Position numbers and translations under genes: made by a program. A stretch of DNA of 64,000 nucleotides from Devosiaceae bacterium (GTDB taxonomy: Bacteria; Pseudomonadota; Alphaproteobacteria; Rhizobiales; Devosiaceae), in NCBI GenBank assembly GCA_021648375.1, contig JAKISW010000013.1:1-64000 (forward strand), given 5' to 3'. Positions 26,974 to 36,202 of this stretch are shown in pieces (the stretch's first letter is position 1; each line of letters opens with the position of its first letter). Under the pieces are notes generated by a model that had not been told where the DNA came from, did no database searches, and was given only the letters and a program-made list of their open reading frames with translations.

Positions 26974-27645
26974 CTAATCGTCAATAAAATCAGCAATGGT
27001 TGCGCGAAGTTCGCCAATTCCAATGCCGGTTTGAGACGAGGTAAGAATTATTTCCGGATAGGCAGCCGGGCGCTTGGCGATGACCTCTTTGGTTTTTGCC
27101 ACGGTTTTTTCCAAATCGCGCTGGGATGGTTTGTCGATTTTGGTCAGAATTATCTGATAGCTGACCGCATCCGTATCCAGCTCGTTCATCACGCTCAAAT
27201 CATTGGCTTTTGGCCCGTGGCGAGCATCAATAAGCAAATATACCCGGCGCAGATTAGCCCGGCCCCTCAAGTAAGAGTGGATCAGCTTGTTCCATGCCTC
27301 CACGGCAGGTTTTGGAGCTCGTGCAAAACCAAATCCGGGCATGTCGACGATGCGAACCGGAGCCAGATCGGCTTCAAAAATGTTTAATTCCTGAGTTCGT
27401 CCCGGAGTATTGGAGGTGCGAGCCAGATTTTTACGTCCGGTCAGGGCATTAATCAAAGAGGACTTGCCCACATTGGAGCGCCCGGCAAACGCCACTTCAA
27501 CCCGGTCGGGGGCGGGAAGGTCGCTAACTCTGACACAACCCTTGATAAACTGAAAAGGCCGGGCGAATAATATACGCCCGGCTTCATCTCTTTCAGCGCT
27601 ATTTTCAGACGCTTCGGTATTGTTAGAGCGGTTATCTTGCGCCAC
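26974..27645 (-). CDS. engB: Ribosome biogenesis GTP-binding protein EngB (YsxC/YihA)
   Basis: 223 residues. G1 motif GRSNVGKSSLINAL, G2/G3 region SNTPGRTQELN and DMPGFGFA, G4 LTKIDK. It helps late assembly of the large ribosomal subunit. It follows yidC in the rpmH-rnpA-yidC-engB order typical of alphaproteobacteria. The N-terminal 20 residues are a variable polar extension. Confidence 0.96.
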   Translation of the reverse strand: MAQDNRSNNTEASENSAERDEAGRILFARPFQFIKGCVRVSDLPAPDRVEVAFAGRSNVGKSSLINALTGRKNLARTSNTPGRTQELNIFEADLAPVRIVDMPGFGFARAPKPAVEAWNKLIHSYLRGRANLRRVYLLIDARHGPKANDLSVMNELDTDAVSYQIILTKIDKPSQRDLEKTVAKTKEVIAKRPAAYPEIILTSSQTGIGIGELRATIADFIDD

Positions 27646-27673
27646 TTTTTGAAATTCCTGATCAGGGTACTGC

Positions 27674-27695
27674 CCCCAGGGTCAATACCCCGGGG
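27674..27695 (-). other. Intercistronic stem-loop between yidC and engB
   Basis: CCCC-A-GGGT pairs with ACCC-C-GGGG across a four-base CAAT loop, with one internal mismatch. It has no T-tract, so it is more likely an mRNA processing or stability element than a full terminator. Confidence 0.4.
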
Positions 27696-27703
27696 CCTTG
27701 GTC

Positions 27704-29539
27704 TTAGCTGGCGGGTTTGTCACCGTCAGCTTTTTTCCGTTTGAAAATATTGGTGATATTTTCCAGCAGATTAACATCAACTCCATGACGGCGCATAATG
27801 TAATATTGCTGAATGACACCCAAAAAGTTGTTCCAAGCCCAATAGATAACCAATCCGGCAGGGAATGTCCCCAGCATAAAGGTAAAGATTATTGGCATCA
27901 GGCCAAAAATCATCTTCTGGGTCGGATCGGTTGGCGGAGGATTGAGCTGCATCTGCACCCACATGGTAATGCCCATGATAAGGGGCCAGATGCCAATGGC
28001 CAAAAATGTGCCAATTAGCGGTATCGCAGTCGGATCATACGGCAACAGTCCCAACAGGTTGAATATGTTGGTGGGGTCCCTTGCCGCCAGATCCTGTATC
28101 CATCCAAAGAACGGAGCCTGACGCATTTCAATGGTTACAAATAAAACCTTATATAGGGAGAAAAACACTGGAATTTGGATCAGCATCGGCCAGCACCCGG
28201 CAACCGGATTGATTTTTTCGCGCTTGAACAATTCCATCTGCGCTTTTTGCATTCCTTGCCTGTCTTCGCCAAACTTTTCCTGCAGGGCTTTAATTTCAGG
28301 CTGCACTTTCCTCATCGCCGCCATGGACGCATAAGATTTGTTGGCCAGCGGGAAAAATATTGCCTTTACCATAACCGTCACCAGCAAAATGGCGACGCCA
28401 AAATTGCCCGTTAATTCAAAAAGCCAGCGGATCACAAGGAACATGGGCCGGGTGATGAAGTTAAACCATCCCCAGTCGATCATTAATTCAAAGCGATCAA
28501 TTCCCAGCTCATTCTCATATTTATAGATATCGGCTTCAACTTTGGCGCCTGCAAAAACATAGCTTTTATTATCTGCTGTGCCATTTGCGGCCACGACCGT
28601 GGGCGATCTTACCACAAAACTGGTCTGGTAAATGTCATTTTCGGCCGGTTTGTTCCACGAAAAGCGAGCGTTGACCGGTGTTCCAGGTTCTGGAATAACT
28701 GCCGCCGCCCAATATTTATCGGTAAATCCAAGCCAGCCGCCATTGGCTTCATAATCTATCTGACGATCATCGCGCAGATCGCCATAGGATTTTTCGACCA
28801 GATTATTTTCCCCAAGAACCCCAATCGGTCCTTCATGGAGAATAAAAAATCCTGCAACATCGGGAGTTTCATACCGCGCAACACGGGCGTAGGGGAATAG
28901 TGCAATGTCACCGTTGGAATTGTTGGTTACGGTCTGAGTGATGGAAAAAAGATATTTGTCGTCAATTTCAATGGAGCGGGTAAATACAACGCCTTCGCCA
29001 TTATCATAGGTTAAAACTATCGGATTTGTGGCCGTTAAAGTCCTGTTTGCCCCGGCGCTCCAAACGGTATCTCCATTGGGAACCTTGGTGCTTCCCCCGG
29101 AGGCTACCACCCATCCCTGCTCAACAAAAAAGCTGCCAGCAGCACTGGCTGGTGTCAAAAGGGTAATGATCGGGCTGTCACCATCCACAGTTTCGCGATA
29201 GTTTTTTAAGGAAAGATCGTCGATCCGTCCGCCAGCAAGATTGATGGAACCGGTTAGAGATTCTGTTTCAATCCTCACCCGTTCCGTGCTGGCAATTGCT
29301 TCCTGGCGGGTGGCAAAAGTGCTTTGCTCCGCTACCGGCGTGGTGCTGGCAACTTCGCCAACGGTAGCGGTTGGTGTTGCAAGATCAACGGCCCCTTCAT
29401 CGGTTGATTGTTGAGCGGCAATTTCCGCCTGCACAGCTGCACGTTCAACCTGGGGGGTAACGATAAAATACTGCCAGCCCACAACCACAAATAGTGAAAG
29501 GACGACGGCGGCGATCATATTGCGCGTTTCGGATGTCAT
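27704..29539 (-). CDS. yidC: Membrane protein insertase YidC
   Basis: 611 residues. An N-terminal membrane helix (MIAAVVLSLFVVVGWQYFIV) is followed by the large periplasmic beta-sandwich domain (about residues 70-360). The conserved insertase core then has five helices (FGVAILLVTVMVKAIFFPLA, PVAGCWPMLIQIPVFFSLYK, GLVIYWAWNNFLGVIQQYYI). It inserts and folds inner-membrane proteins alone or with SecYEG. It lies 11 bases downstream of rnpA. Confidence 0.97.
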   Translation of the reverse strand: MTSETRNMIAAVVLSLFVVVGWQYFIVTPQVERAAVQAEIAAQQSTDEGAVDLATPTATVGEVASTTPVAEQSTFATRQEAIASTERVRIETESLTGSINLAGGRIDDLSLKNYRETVDGDSPIITLLTPASAAGSFFVEQGWVVASGGSTKVPNGDTVWSAGANRTLTATNPIVLTYDNGEGVVFTRSIEIDDKYLFSITQTVTNNSNGDIALFPYARVARYETPDVAGFFILHEGPIGVLGENNLVEKSYGDLRDDRQIDYEANGGWLGFTDKYWAAAVIPEPGTPVNARFSWNKPAENDIYQTSFVVRSPTVVAANGTADNKSYVFAGAKVEADIYKYENELGIDRFELMIDWGWFNFITRPMFLVIRWLFELTGNFGVAILLVTVMVKAIFFPLANKSYASMAAMRKVQPEIKALQEKFGEDRQGMQKAQMELFKREKINPVAGCWPMLIQIPVFFSLYKVLFVTIEMRQAPFFGWIQDLAARDPTNIFNLLGLLPYDPTAIPLIGTFLAIGIWPLIMGITMWVQMQLNPPPTDPTQKMIFGLMPIIFTFMLGTFPAGLVIYWAWNNFLGVIQQYYIMRRHGVDVNLLENITNIFKRKKADGDKPAS

Positions 29540-29550
29540 TATAGCTTGTT

Positions 29551-29883
29551 TTATCCCGCTGCTTTATTTGAGTGCACTTGTCTTAATGCGTTTTCAAGGT
29601 TATTGACCAGAGTTGAAAATTTGGCACCCAATATTTTGCGCCTGCCAATTAACACATAATCATGTTCAGCAACAAATCCTGGTCTGCAAGCCAGAACTGC
29701 CGCTCGCAGCCGCCTTTTAATGCGGTTGCGCTCTGGTGAATTACCCATACGCTTGGTGACCGTAAAGCCAATTCCACAATCTTCAAATTGTGCTTTGGCT
29801 TTTTGCAAAACAAAAAACCGCCCGGGGATTTGAGTTCCGCGAGCAGCGTTTAAGAATTGCGATCGTTTTTGTAAGTGGCGCAT
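29551..29883 (-). CDS. rnpA: Ribonuclease P protein component
   Basis: 110 residues. The RNR signature is seen in GNSPERNRIKRRLRAAV; the N-terminal LQKRSQFLNAARG is typical. It binds RNase P RNA and assists 5' maturation of tRNAs. It lies between rpmH and yidC in the usual order. Confidence 0.95.
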   Translation of the reverse strand: MRHLQKRSQFLNAARGTQIPGRFFVLQKAKAQFEDCGIGFTVTKRMGNSPERNRIKRRLRAAVLACRPGFVAEHDYVLIGRRKILGAKFSTLVNNLENALRQVHSNKAAG

Positions 29884-29974
29884 CTTTGAATTTCCCGCTG
29901 ACCAGTTTTAAGCCAGATCTTATCGGTTGGTATTTACCAGCCAGATCTTCAAACTACCCAGCAAATTCTTCAAA

Positions 29975-30109
29975 CTATGCTGAAAGCCGTTTGCGACCGC
30001 GCGCGCGCCGCGCATTTAAAATCTTACGACCGTTTTTTGTTGCCATGCGGGAACGAAAACCATGACGTCGGGTGCGCACAAGGCGGCTTGGCTGAAAAGT
30101 ACGTTTCAT
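29975..30109 (-). CDS. rpmH: 50S ribosomal protein L34
   Basis: A 44-residue protein read directly from the minus strand: it begins MKRTFQPSRLVRTRRHGF and ends RARGRKRLSA before TAG. This matches L34 in length and sequence. It heads the rpmH-rnpA-yidC-engB operon and has a well-formed promoter about 100 bases upstream. Confidence 0.97.
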   Translation of the reverse strand: MKRTFQPSRLVRTRRHGFRSRMATKNGRKILNARRARGRKRLSA

Positions 30110-30503
30110 AAAAACCACAACCGCATTTTAAGCGGTTCCTCTTAAGTCTTTTTCTAGAATAAATCTGAACCACAAAGCATAGGAAAACCGATGCCTGTGA
30201 TATCGCGTGGCGATCTATAAAAAGAACTGCTACTCAAGTCAACATATCATCGGGAATTGGTAAGCACTATTTCGCTTTTGTGATCACGCTTAACCATGTT
30301 CCGATCACTCCTGCTCACACGTGGGTGATAGGCCAAGCATTTTGTTTTTAACTTCTATATGTAAGTTTAATGAGAAATTTTATCGGAAAACTCTAGCTTA
30401 CACGATGTTCGGTTATTTGAGTGCAAAGGTTACCGGCCAGATTTTTTTTGAAGTTTCTTATTACTATTGCCCGTATATGAAAACAAATCAAAAAAGATAA
30501 ACC
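30110..30503. other. Intergenic region between rpmH and the TVP38-like gene
   Basis: This is 394 bases holding the rpmH promoter and no recognisable gene. It was checked for replication-origin features because rpmH neighbours oriC in many bacteria. No DnaA boxes (TTATCCACA) were seen, and neither dnaA nor dnaN is nearby. Confidence 0.7.
30214..30242 (-). promoter_or_regulatory. Sigma-70-type promoter for rpmH operon
   Basis: On the minus strand, -35 TTGACT (30242-30237) and -10 TATAGA (30219-30214) are separated by 17 bases, the optimal spacing. Transcription would begin near 30207, leaving a leader of about 100 bases before rpmH. Confidence 0.72.
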
Positions 30504-31292
30504 ATGCAAAATTCAGCAACAGACCAGCAAAAAACATCTTCCCCAAAAACGCCCCAATCGGCGTTGCGGCGCTTTCTTCCCGTAGCGTTGTTGGGTGCAG
30601 CTATAGTGGCGTTTTTTGCCTCGGGGCTTTATCAGCGTCTCTCATTGGATGAGTTGGCCTTGCAATATGCGGGCATAAGGGTTTTTATCGAGGCTAATTT
30701 CTGGCTGTCGGTGCTGGTGACCTGCGCTATATATCTTGTTGCAACCGCCGCTTCATTTCCTGCCGCATGGTTGTTAACGGTTGCAATCGGTATGATATTT
30801 GGCTGGGCAACCGGCGCCGCGATTGTTGTTGTCGGCGCGACCCTTGGGGCCTCGGTGTTGTTTTTTGCAGCACGTTCGCTTTTTGTGGATTTTTTCCGCG
30901 AAAGGGCAGGTGAAAGACTAAACGTTATGGCCCGGGGTTTTTGCAACAATGCGGTTAGTTACATGCTGTTTTTGCGCCTTGCGCCGGTGTTCCCCTTTAT
31001 AATGGTCAATGTGGTGCCGGCTATTCTTGGAGTACGGTTCTCGGTGTTTTTCTGGACAACAGCTTTTGGAATTATTCCGGGTACAATTGCCTATTCGTTT
31101 GCCGGGGAGGGGTTGCGTTCGATAATTTCTGAGCGCGCCATTGCCTGTTCCGAACAGGTGGCTCCCTGCGGGCAGCCATTTTCAGCCTCAGATATTATAA
31201 CTACCGAAATGCTCATTGCATTTTCCCTTCTGGCGTTTGTATCGTTAATGCCTGTTGCTCTAAAACACTTTAGAAAAGCGAAAGCCGCCTGA
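30504..31292 (+). CDS. TVP38/TMEM64 family membrane protein (VTT domain)
   Basis: 262 residues with about six hydrophobic segments. The SNARE-associated/VTT domain core is seen in AASFPAAWLLTVAIGMIFGW and FLRLAPVFPFIMVNVVPAI, with the conserved R-x-P. A small soluble loop near the C-terminus contains two cysteines (IACSEQVAPCG). Family members are thought to be lipid scramblases or transporters. A flavin disulfide reductase follows 26 bases downstream, a pairing common in bacteria, so the two may act together. Confidence 0.88.
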   Translation: MQNSATDQQKTSSPKTPQSALRRFLPVALLGAAIVAFFASGLYQRLSLDELALQYAGIRVFIEANFWLSVLVTCAIYLVATAASFPAAWLLTVAIGMIFGWATGAAIVVVGATLGASVLFFAARSLFVDFFRERAGERLNVMARGFCNNAVSYMLFLRLAPVFPFIMVNVVPAILGVRFSVFFWTTAFGIIPGTIAYSFAGEGLRSIISERAIACSEQVAPCGQPFSASDIITTEMLIAFSLLAFVSLMPVALKHFRKAKAA

Positions 31293-31318
31293 AAAATATT
31301 GGGCTTTAAGGAAATAAT

Positions 31319-32782
31319 ATGTCTGAGATTTTGCAGCCTGACATTTGCGTAATTGGTGCCGGTTCCGGTGGATTGACAGTGGCGGCAGCAGCCCGGGCGC
31401 TGGGAGCGTCGGTGGTGCTGATTGAGCGCGATAAAATGGGTGGAGATTGTCTAAATACCGGCTGTGTCCCCTCCAAAGCACTGATTGCCGCCGCCAAGCG
31501 GGCCCATACAATTCAGCATGCTTCAGGATTTGGGGTTAGTGCGGTTGAGTTAAAGGTGAATTTTGGCCGCGTGAACGAGCACGTCAAAAATGTGATAAAC
31601 ACCATCGCCCCCCATGATTCTGTAGAGCGCTTTGAAGGGCTTGGAGCAAAAGTAATTCAGGGCCATGCAAAATTTATTGATAAACGCACTGTGGAAGTGG
31701 AAGGCTATCAGATTAAAGCCCGCCGTTTTGTGATTGCAACTGGCTCAAGCGCTGCAGTTCCCCCTGTTGATGGGCTGGATGGGGTGCCATACCTACCCAA
31801 CGAAAACATATTTGAACTTTCGCGCAAACCCGCCCATTTGATAATAATTGGTGGTGGTCCCATTGGCATGGAACTGGCCCAGGCCCATTCCCGTCTGGGT
31901 TGCGAAGTTTCGGTTGTTGAAATGTTTGATCCTTTGGGAAAAGATGACCCGGAACTCACAGCAATTGCATTGCGAAAAATTGCCGCTGAAGGGGTGAATA
32001 TTTTCGCCCGCACAAAAATCGAAAAGGTCGAGAAAAAAGGCCAGAACATAGCCGTTTCTATTATTCGTGATGCAGATGGCGGAGATGCAGAAGCAGATTC
32101 CGATGACAAGAGCAAAGAAATTCTTGTCGGCTCCCATTTGCTCGTGGCTGCCGGGCGTAAACCGAATGTAGAAAATCTTGGGCTTGAAGAAGCTGGCGTT
32201 AAACTTAAAAATCGCGCCATTCGGGTAAAACCCTCAATGAAAACCACCAATTCGCGTATTTATGCGATCGGAGATGTGACGGGGGGACTGCAATTTACCC
32301 ATATGGCGGGATATCAGGCCGGTCTTGTGGTCAGAAATGCACTTTTCGGTTTGCCGGTGCGTCAAAATACTTCAATAATCCCATGGTCAACCTATACAGA
32401 CCCGGAGATTGCCCAGGTTGGTTTGAATGAAATTCAGGCTACAAAAAAATATGGGAAAAATATCAAAGTCCTTAGGGCGACCTTTGCCCAGAATGACAGG
32501 GCCATAGCTGAAAAGCGCACCGAAGGGCTGGCAAAACTGATTACTGATAAAAAAGGCAATATTTTGGGGGCAGGTATCGTTGGGGCCAACGCAGGAGAAC
32601 TGGTTTCGTTTTTCTCCTATGCCATCGCCAATAAAATGAAAGTTTCATCCCTGACTAAATTTGTTGCTCCCTACCCAACCATAACTGAAATCGTCAAAAG
32701 GCTTGGGGTGGCCTTTTATTCTGACAAACTTGATAATCCCTGGTTATCTCGCCTGCGCCGTTTTAATAAATTGCTTCCCTGA
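31319..32782 (+). CDS. FAD-dependent pyridine nucleotide-disulfide oxidoreductase (mercuric reductase/lipoamide dehydrogenase-like)
   Basis: 487 residues. FAD site VIGAGSGGLTVAAAARALGA, redox-active pair CLNTGCVPSK, NAD(P) site IIGGGPIGMELAQ, second FAD segment IYAIGDVTGG, then the dimerisation domain. The active-site His-Glu pair of the lipoamide dehydrogenase group is not obvious: the C-terminus has APYPTITEIVKR with tyrosine where lipoamide dehydrogenase has histidine. It is therefore more like the mercuric-reductase-like group without the MerA heavy-metal domain. The substrate is unknown; linkage to the TVP38 gene suggests a membrane-associated redox role. Confidence 0.88.
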   Translation: MSEILQPDICVIGAGSGGLTVAAAARALGASVVLIERDKMGGDCLNTGCVPSKALIAAAKRAHTIQHASGFGVSAVELKVNFGRVNEHVKNVINTIAPHDSVERFEGLGAKVIQGHAKFIDKRTVEVEGYQIKARRFVIATGSSAAVPPVDGLDGVPYLPNENIFELSRKPAHLIIIGGGPIGMELAQAHSRLGCEVSVVEMFDPLGKDDPELTAIALRKIAAEGVNIFARTKIEKVEKKGQNIAVSIIRDADGGDAEADSDDKSKEILVGSHLLVAAGRKPNVENLGLEEAGVKLKNRAIRVKPSMKTTNSRIYAIGDVTGGLQFTHMAGYQAGLVVRNALFGLPVRQNTSIIPWSTYTDPEIAQVGLNEIQATKKYGKNIKVLRATFAQNDRAIAEKRTEGLAKLITDKKGNILGAGIVGANAGELVSFFSYAIANKMKVSSLTKFVAPYPTITEIVKRLGVAFYSDKLDNPWLSRLRRFNKLLP

Positions 32783-32929
32783 TCGCACAGGTTTTGGTGA
32801 TATAAAATCGGATGTGGTTCTGGTGCTTGCGCTTCTTGATCTCTCAACGTAGTTTGCATTGAGAATCTGGCGGAGCTGATAAATGGGATTGCTACCCCTT
32901 GGCATAGCTGACATTTGCGCGGGGCGATC

Positions 32930-34375
32930 ATGAGCGATCAGCCCAGGGCGAAAGCAATTGGCCCCAGCCTGTCCACAAAACTCATCGGGATGATTATATT
33001 TGTAATCCTTGCCGTTGAGGTGGTTATTTTTCTCCCCTCGCTGGCAAACTTTCGCGCCAATTGGCTGGACGATAGAATTCGTGTTGGCGCGGTGGCGGTT
33101 CGGGTATTGGATGCGGTTGCCGATGATATGGAGCTTTCTCCAGAACTTGCCGATCGTTTGTTGCAGACTGCGGGGGCAATAGCCATCGTCTTTCGTCGGG
33201 ATGGGCAAAGTCAGCTTTTGCAAACCTCCTCAGCCCCCATGCCCAGTTCTGTTTTAACGGTGGATACAAGGGCGCGTGACCCCCTTACCTTGGTCGCTGG
33301 TGGACTTGATACTTTGATTTTTGGTGGTGAGCGTACTTTGCGCATTGTCGGGGCGACACCTGAAACCGGGGGTAATCGCATTGAAATTTTAATGCCTGAG
33401 GCCCCGTTGCGCGATGCATTGCTTATCTATGCCCGCAATGTGACCTTTTTGTCATTTTTTATTGCCATTTCCACCGCTGCGGCGATTTTTGTGTTTTTGA
33501 ACCGATTGCTTATTCGACCAATTCAAAGAATTACCAATAATATGATCTCCTTTCGCAAGGCCCCTGAAAATGGCTCTCTGATAATTTCCATCTCGAACAG
33601 AAAAGACGAGCTGGGCGTGGCCGAACGTGAATTGGCAGCCATGGAGGCAGATATTTTTTCCATGCTGCGTCAAAGGCGTCATCTGGCGGACTTGGGGATG
33701 GCGGTCGCCAAAATCAATCACGATTTGCGCAACACTTTGGCTTCTGCTCAATTATTGTCAGATCAGGTGGCAAGTGTTGAGGATCCTCAAGTGCAAAGGC
33801 TTGCCCCCCGACTTGTAAATACTTTGGACAGGGCCATCGGGTTTGCCCAGTCGGTGATTGATTATGGCCGCCAGAGCGCTGCGCCACCGACCCCGCAACT
33901 GGTGGATTTGCATGCATTGATTGATGAGGCAGCCTTTGATGCAGGGCTTGCCGAACACCCTGAAATTGAAATTAAAAATTCTGTACCTGACGGGGTTTCC
34001 ATTTTTGTTGATCCGGATCAGTTGGCGCGGGTTTTGCTGAACCTGATGAAAAATGCCCGTCAGGCTTTGGAAACCCCATCTGTTGGAGAGACTGCAACTG
34101 TGGAAGCCCCTGGTAAAATGATCTGCCTTGATTATGAACAGGCGGATGGTTTTTTTACCATTGTGGTATCTGACAACGGGCCCGGACTGCCCCCAAGGGC
34201 ACTGGAAAATCTGTTTGTCGCCTTCAAGGGTTCTGCACGGGCCGGGGGCACCGGACTTGGCCTGGCTATCGCCAAAGAATTAACTCAGGCCCACGGCGGC
34301 ACGTTGAATTATGTGGAGCAGGAAACCGGAGCCAGATTTGATATTAAACTTCCCATTGTAGATCGTTTGAACTGA
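32930..34375 (+). CDS. Sensor histidine kinase (orphan)
   Basis: 481 residues from ATG 32930. Two membrane helices (about 17-37 and 170-195) frame a periplasmic sensor region of about 130 residues. A HAMP-like segment follows (RLLIRPIQRITNNM). The phospho-acceptor histidine H264 lies in AKINHDLRNTLASAQLL. The ATPase domain has NLMKNARQAL (N box), DNGPGLP (G1) and GGTGLGLAI (G2). No response regulator gene is adjacent. The Asn flanking the His (NHDLRN) differs from the common SHELRTP form and marks a distinct subgroup. Confidence 0.9.
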   Translation: MSDQPRAKAIGPSLSTKLIGMIIFVILAVEVVIFLPSLANFRANWLDDRIRVGAVAVRVLDAVADDMELSPELADRLLQTAGAIAIVFRRDGQSQLLQTSSAPMPSSVLTVDTRARDPLTLVAGGLDTLIFGGERTLRIVGATPETGGNRIEILMPEAPLRDALLIYARNVTFLSFFIAISTAAAIFVFLNRLLIRPIQRITNNMISFRKAPENGSLIISISNRKDELGVAERELAAMEADIFSMLRQRRHLADLGMAVAKINHDLRNTLASAQLLSDQVASVEDPQVQRLAPRLVNTLDRAIGFAQSVIDYGRQSAAPPTPQLVDLHALIDEAAFDAGLAEHPEIEIKNSVPDGVSIFVDPDQLARVLLNLMKNARQALETPSVGETATVEAPGKMICLDYEQADGFFTIVVSDNGPGLPPRALENLFVAFKGSARAGGTGLGLAIAKELTQAHGGTLNYVEQETGARFDIKLPIVDRLN

Positions 34376-34441
34376 TTGCCACTGGTTTTGAAGAAAGATT
34401 GATAAAATTGGCAATTTTACTGGCCAATAACGGCGCTCGCA

Positions 34442-34469
34442 CTTGCGTCCTTGGTTTTGGCGGTATAAG
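34442..34469 (+). promoter_or_regulatory. Possible promoter for tRNA-Arg
   Basis: CTTGCG and TATAAG are separated by 16 bases, about 35 bases before the mature tRNA. The -35 match is only partial. Confidence 0.35.
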
Positions 34470-34504
34470 GATTGCGCCGCTTCAGCCATCATTGGCTGGC
34501 ATGC

Positions 34505-34581
34505 GCGCTCGTAGCTCAGCTGGATAGAGCACTAGACTACGAATCTAGGGGTCGGGAGTTCGAATCTTCCCGAGCGCGCCA
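34505..34581 (+). tRNA. tRNA-Arg (anticodon ACG)
   Basis: A full cloverleaf folds: acceptor GCGCTCG/CGAGCGC, D arm GCTC/GAGC, anticodon stem CTAGA/TCTAG with loop CTACGAA (anticodon ACG at 34539-34541), and T arm GGGAG/CTTCC with TTCGAAT loop. The 3' CCA is encoded. The A34 would be deaminated to inosine by TadA. The core genome order stops here and an accessory cluster begins about 600 bases downstream. Confidence 0.96.
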
Positions 34582-35191
34582 TTCTCACTTCGTTCGAACG
34601 CGGTACTCGGTCTTTCAATAAGTCCGGACTTTGTCCGATGGGGCGCGCCATTTTTCGATTTTGTGGTAATTCGCTTCGCTCACACCTCCAAAAAGGTCGC
34701 GATACTGGTCACGGCTCGCTGGTGCGCTCAAAATTTTTTTCTCATGCGCCAAGTTTCTTTGTGGTCTCAAAGGTTGAGTTTTATGGATTCGCGAGAGTTT
34801 TGAAATCTGGATTTAGTTGCACCTGTACACCACGCGAAAAACAAATTGGCCATGCCCAGAAAGCGTTTCCAAAAAAAGCACTCCCTCGGCCCTGACCCTA
34901 GAGCACTCGACAAGTTGTTATTATGAGGCCTTAGCGCGATGCGCTATTATACTTGGATATAGATTGTTGGTTGAATAGCTTGGAAGCGTAGAAATTTAAA
35001 CCCTGGTTGGTAAAATCAACTCAAATAACAAAAAAATTATTTATTAATTTCAATGCTTTATAAGTTTTCCTACTCTAATTACCTGTATTTTTGCTTGCAT
35101 CCTACCCGAATAAACTCCCCCTCCCACACTGATGGTGTCACATCAGGCTTCCCCGCCATTGCATAGTAATATCTCAAAATGGGAGGAAACA
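34582..35191. other. Gene-free region downstream of tRNA-Arg
   Basis: This is 610 bases without a supported gene. GGGCGCGCCATT at 34641-34652 nearly repeats the tRNA 3' end GAGCGCGCCATT (34572-34583). A small palindrome TAGCGC-GAT-GCGCTA lies at 34932-34946. The last 150 bases are AT-rich and should hold the promoter of the sugar-type importer. No integrase gene or fragment was recognised. Confidence 0.6.
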
Positions 35192-36202
35192 ATGAAAATT
35201 CTAAAAAAGGTTTCGCGCAATTTTCGCAAATTGTCTTGTTTAACGCTTGCTACCGGGATGCTTGCTGCAACCAGTGTTGCGGCGGTGGCGCAAGAGGGAT
35301 ACGAAGTTGCCTATCTGTCCGCAAGTTCCGCTAACACCTGGCTGAGTGTATCTCTGGTTGAGATGCAAAAAGTTGCTGACGGCAATAATATTAAAATTAC
35401 CGAATTTGATGCTCAGTTTGATCCCGGGAAACAAACATCCCAGCTTCAGGATGTTATTGCTTCTGGAAAATATGACGGGATAATCCTTGTCTCCATTAAC
35501 GGCCCCGGCGCTATTCCCGATGTGGAACTGGCAATCAGTGAGGGTATTGAGGTGGTGATACTAAATCAGGTTGTTGGCACTGATCTCAAGACATCTGATC
35601 CGCAGATTGAAGGTGTCGCTGCGTCTGTACTGGCCGCCCCTTATCGCTCAGGCGTGCGCTTTGGCGAGCTGACTATCAGGGCGTGTGAAGGTATTAACCC
35701 TTGTGAAGTTGTGTTTATTTACGGAATTAAGGGCATTCCCCTTGATGATGCTATCCGCATGGGCTTTGACGATACGATTGCCGACTATGCTTCAATATCG
35801 GTAGTTGCTGAAGGTGAGGGTAAATACCTCGGCCCGGATGGCGGAATTGCAGCCACACAGGATATTTTGCAGATAAATGACAGCTTTGATGTGATGGTTG
35901 GTGCTGACCAGTCTATGCAAGGGGCAGCGATTGTTCTGGCGGATGAGGGGATGGCCGGTCAGGTCAAACTAATCGGCCTTGGCGGTTCAGAAGCGGCGAT
36001 TGCAGGTATTGCGGATGGCTCATGGTATGGCGGCGTTTTTGGTGCTCCTGCTGATGAGGGACGTTTGGCAATGGAAGCCATGCTGGACGCGCTTGAAAAT
36101 GATAATCAGCAGGGTGGAATTGACCCGCTGCTTTCCGTACCGGGAGGTGGTTTGATTACCGCAGAAAATGTCGAACAGTTCACTGCGCAATGGGGCGGAT
36201 AA
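35192..36202 (+). CDS. Sugar-type (CUT2) ABC transporter substrate-binding protein
   Basis: 336 residues from ATG 35192, preceded by the excellent ribosome site GGGAGGAAAC; in-frame codons upstream are not used. A Sec signal peptide (LTLATGMLAATSVAAVAQE) is followed by a Peripla_BP_4 fold (RbsB-like), with VAYLSASSANTWLSVSLVEM near the start and hinge-type IILVSINGPGAIPDVELA. It binds a small solute in the periplasm. RbsB-type proteins mostly bind sugars, but homologues bind other small molecules. Here the downstream genes are hydantoinases, so the ligand may be a cyclic amide. Confidence 0.9.
   Translation: MKILKKVSRNFRKLSCLTLATGMLAATSVAAVAQEGYEVAYLSASSANTWLSVSLVEMQKVADGNNIKITEFDAQFDPGKQTSQLQDVIASGKYDGIILVSINGPGAIPDVELAISEGIEVVILNQVVGTDLKTSDPQIEGVAASVLAAPYRSGVRFGELTIRACEGINPCEVVFIYGIKGIPLDDAIRMGFDDTIADYASISVVAEGEGKYLGPDGGIAATQDILQINDSFDVMVGADQSMQGAAIVLADEGMAGQVKLIGLGGSEAAIAGIADGSWYGGVFGAPADEGRLAMEAMLDALENDNQQGGIDPLLSVPGGGLITAENVEQFTAQWGG

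Noticed and set aside
30110..30503. Replication origin next to rpmH
   Set aside because: No DnaA boxes, AT-rich unwinding repeats, dnaA or dnaN; in Rhizobiales this locus is not usually the origin.
34638..34895. 85-codon open frame after tRNA-Arg
   Set aside because: No family resemblance, odd composition rich in Ser/Phe/Lys, no ribosome site, lies in a likely non-coding tract.
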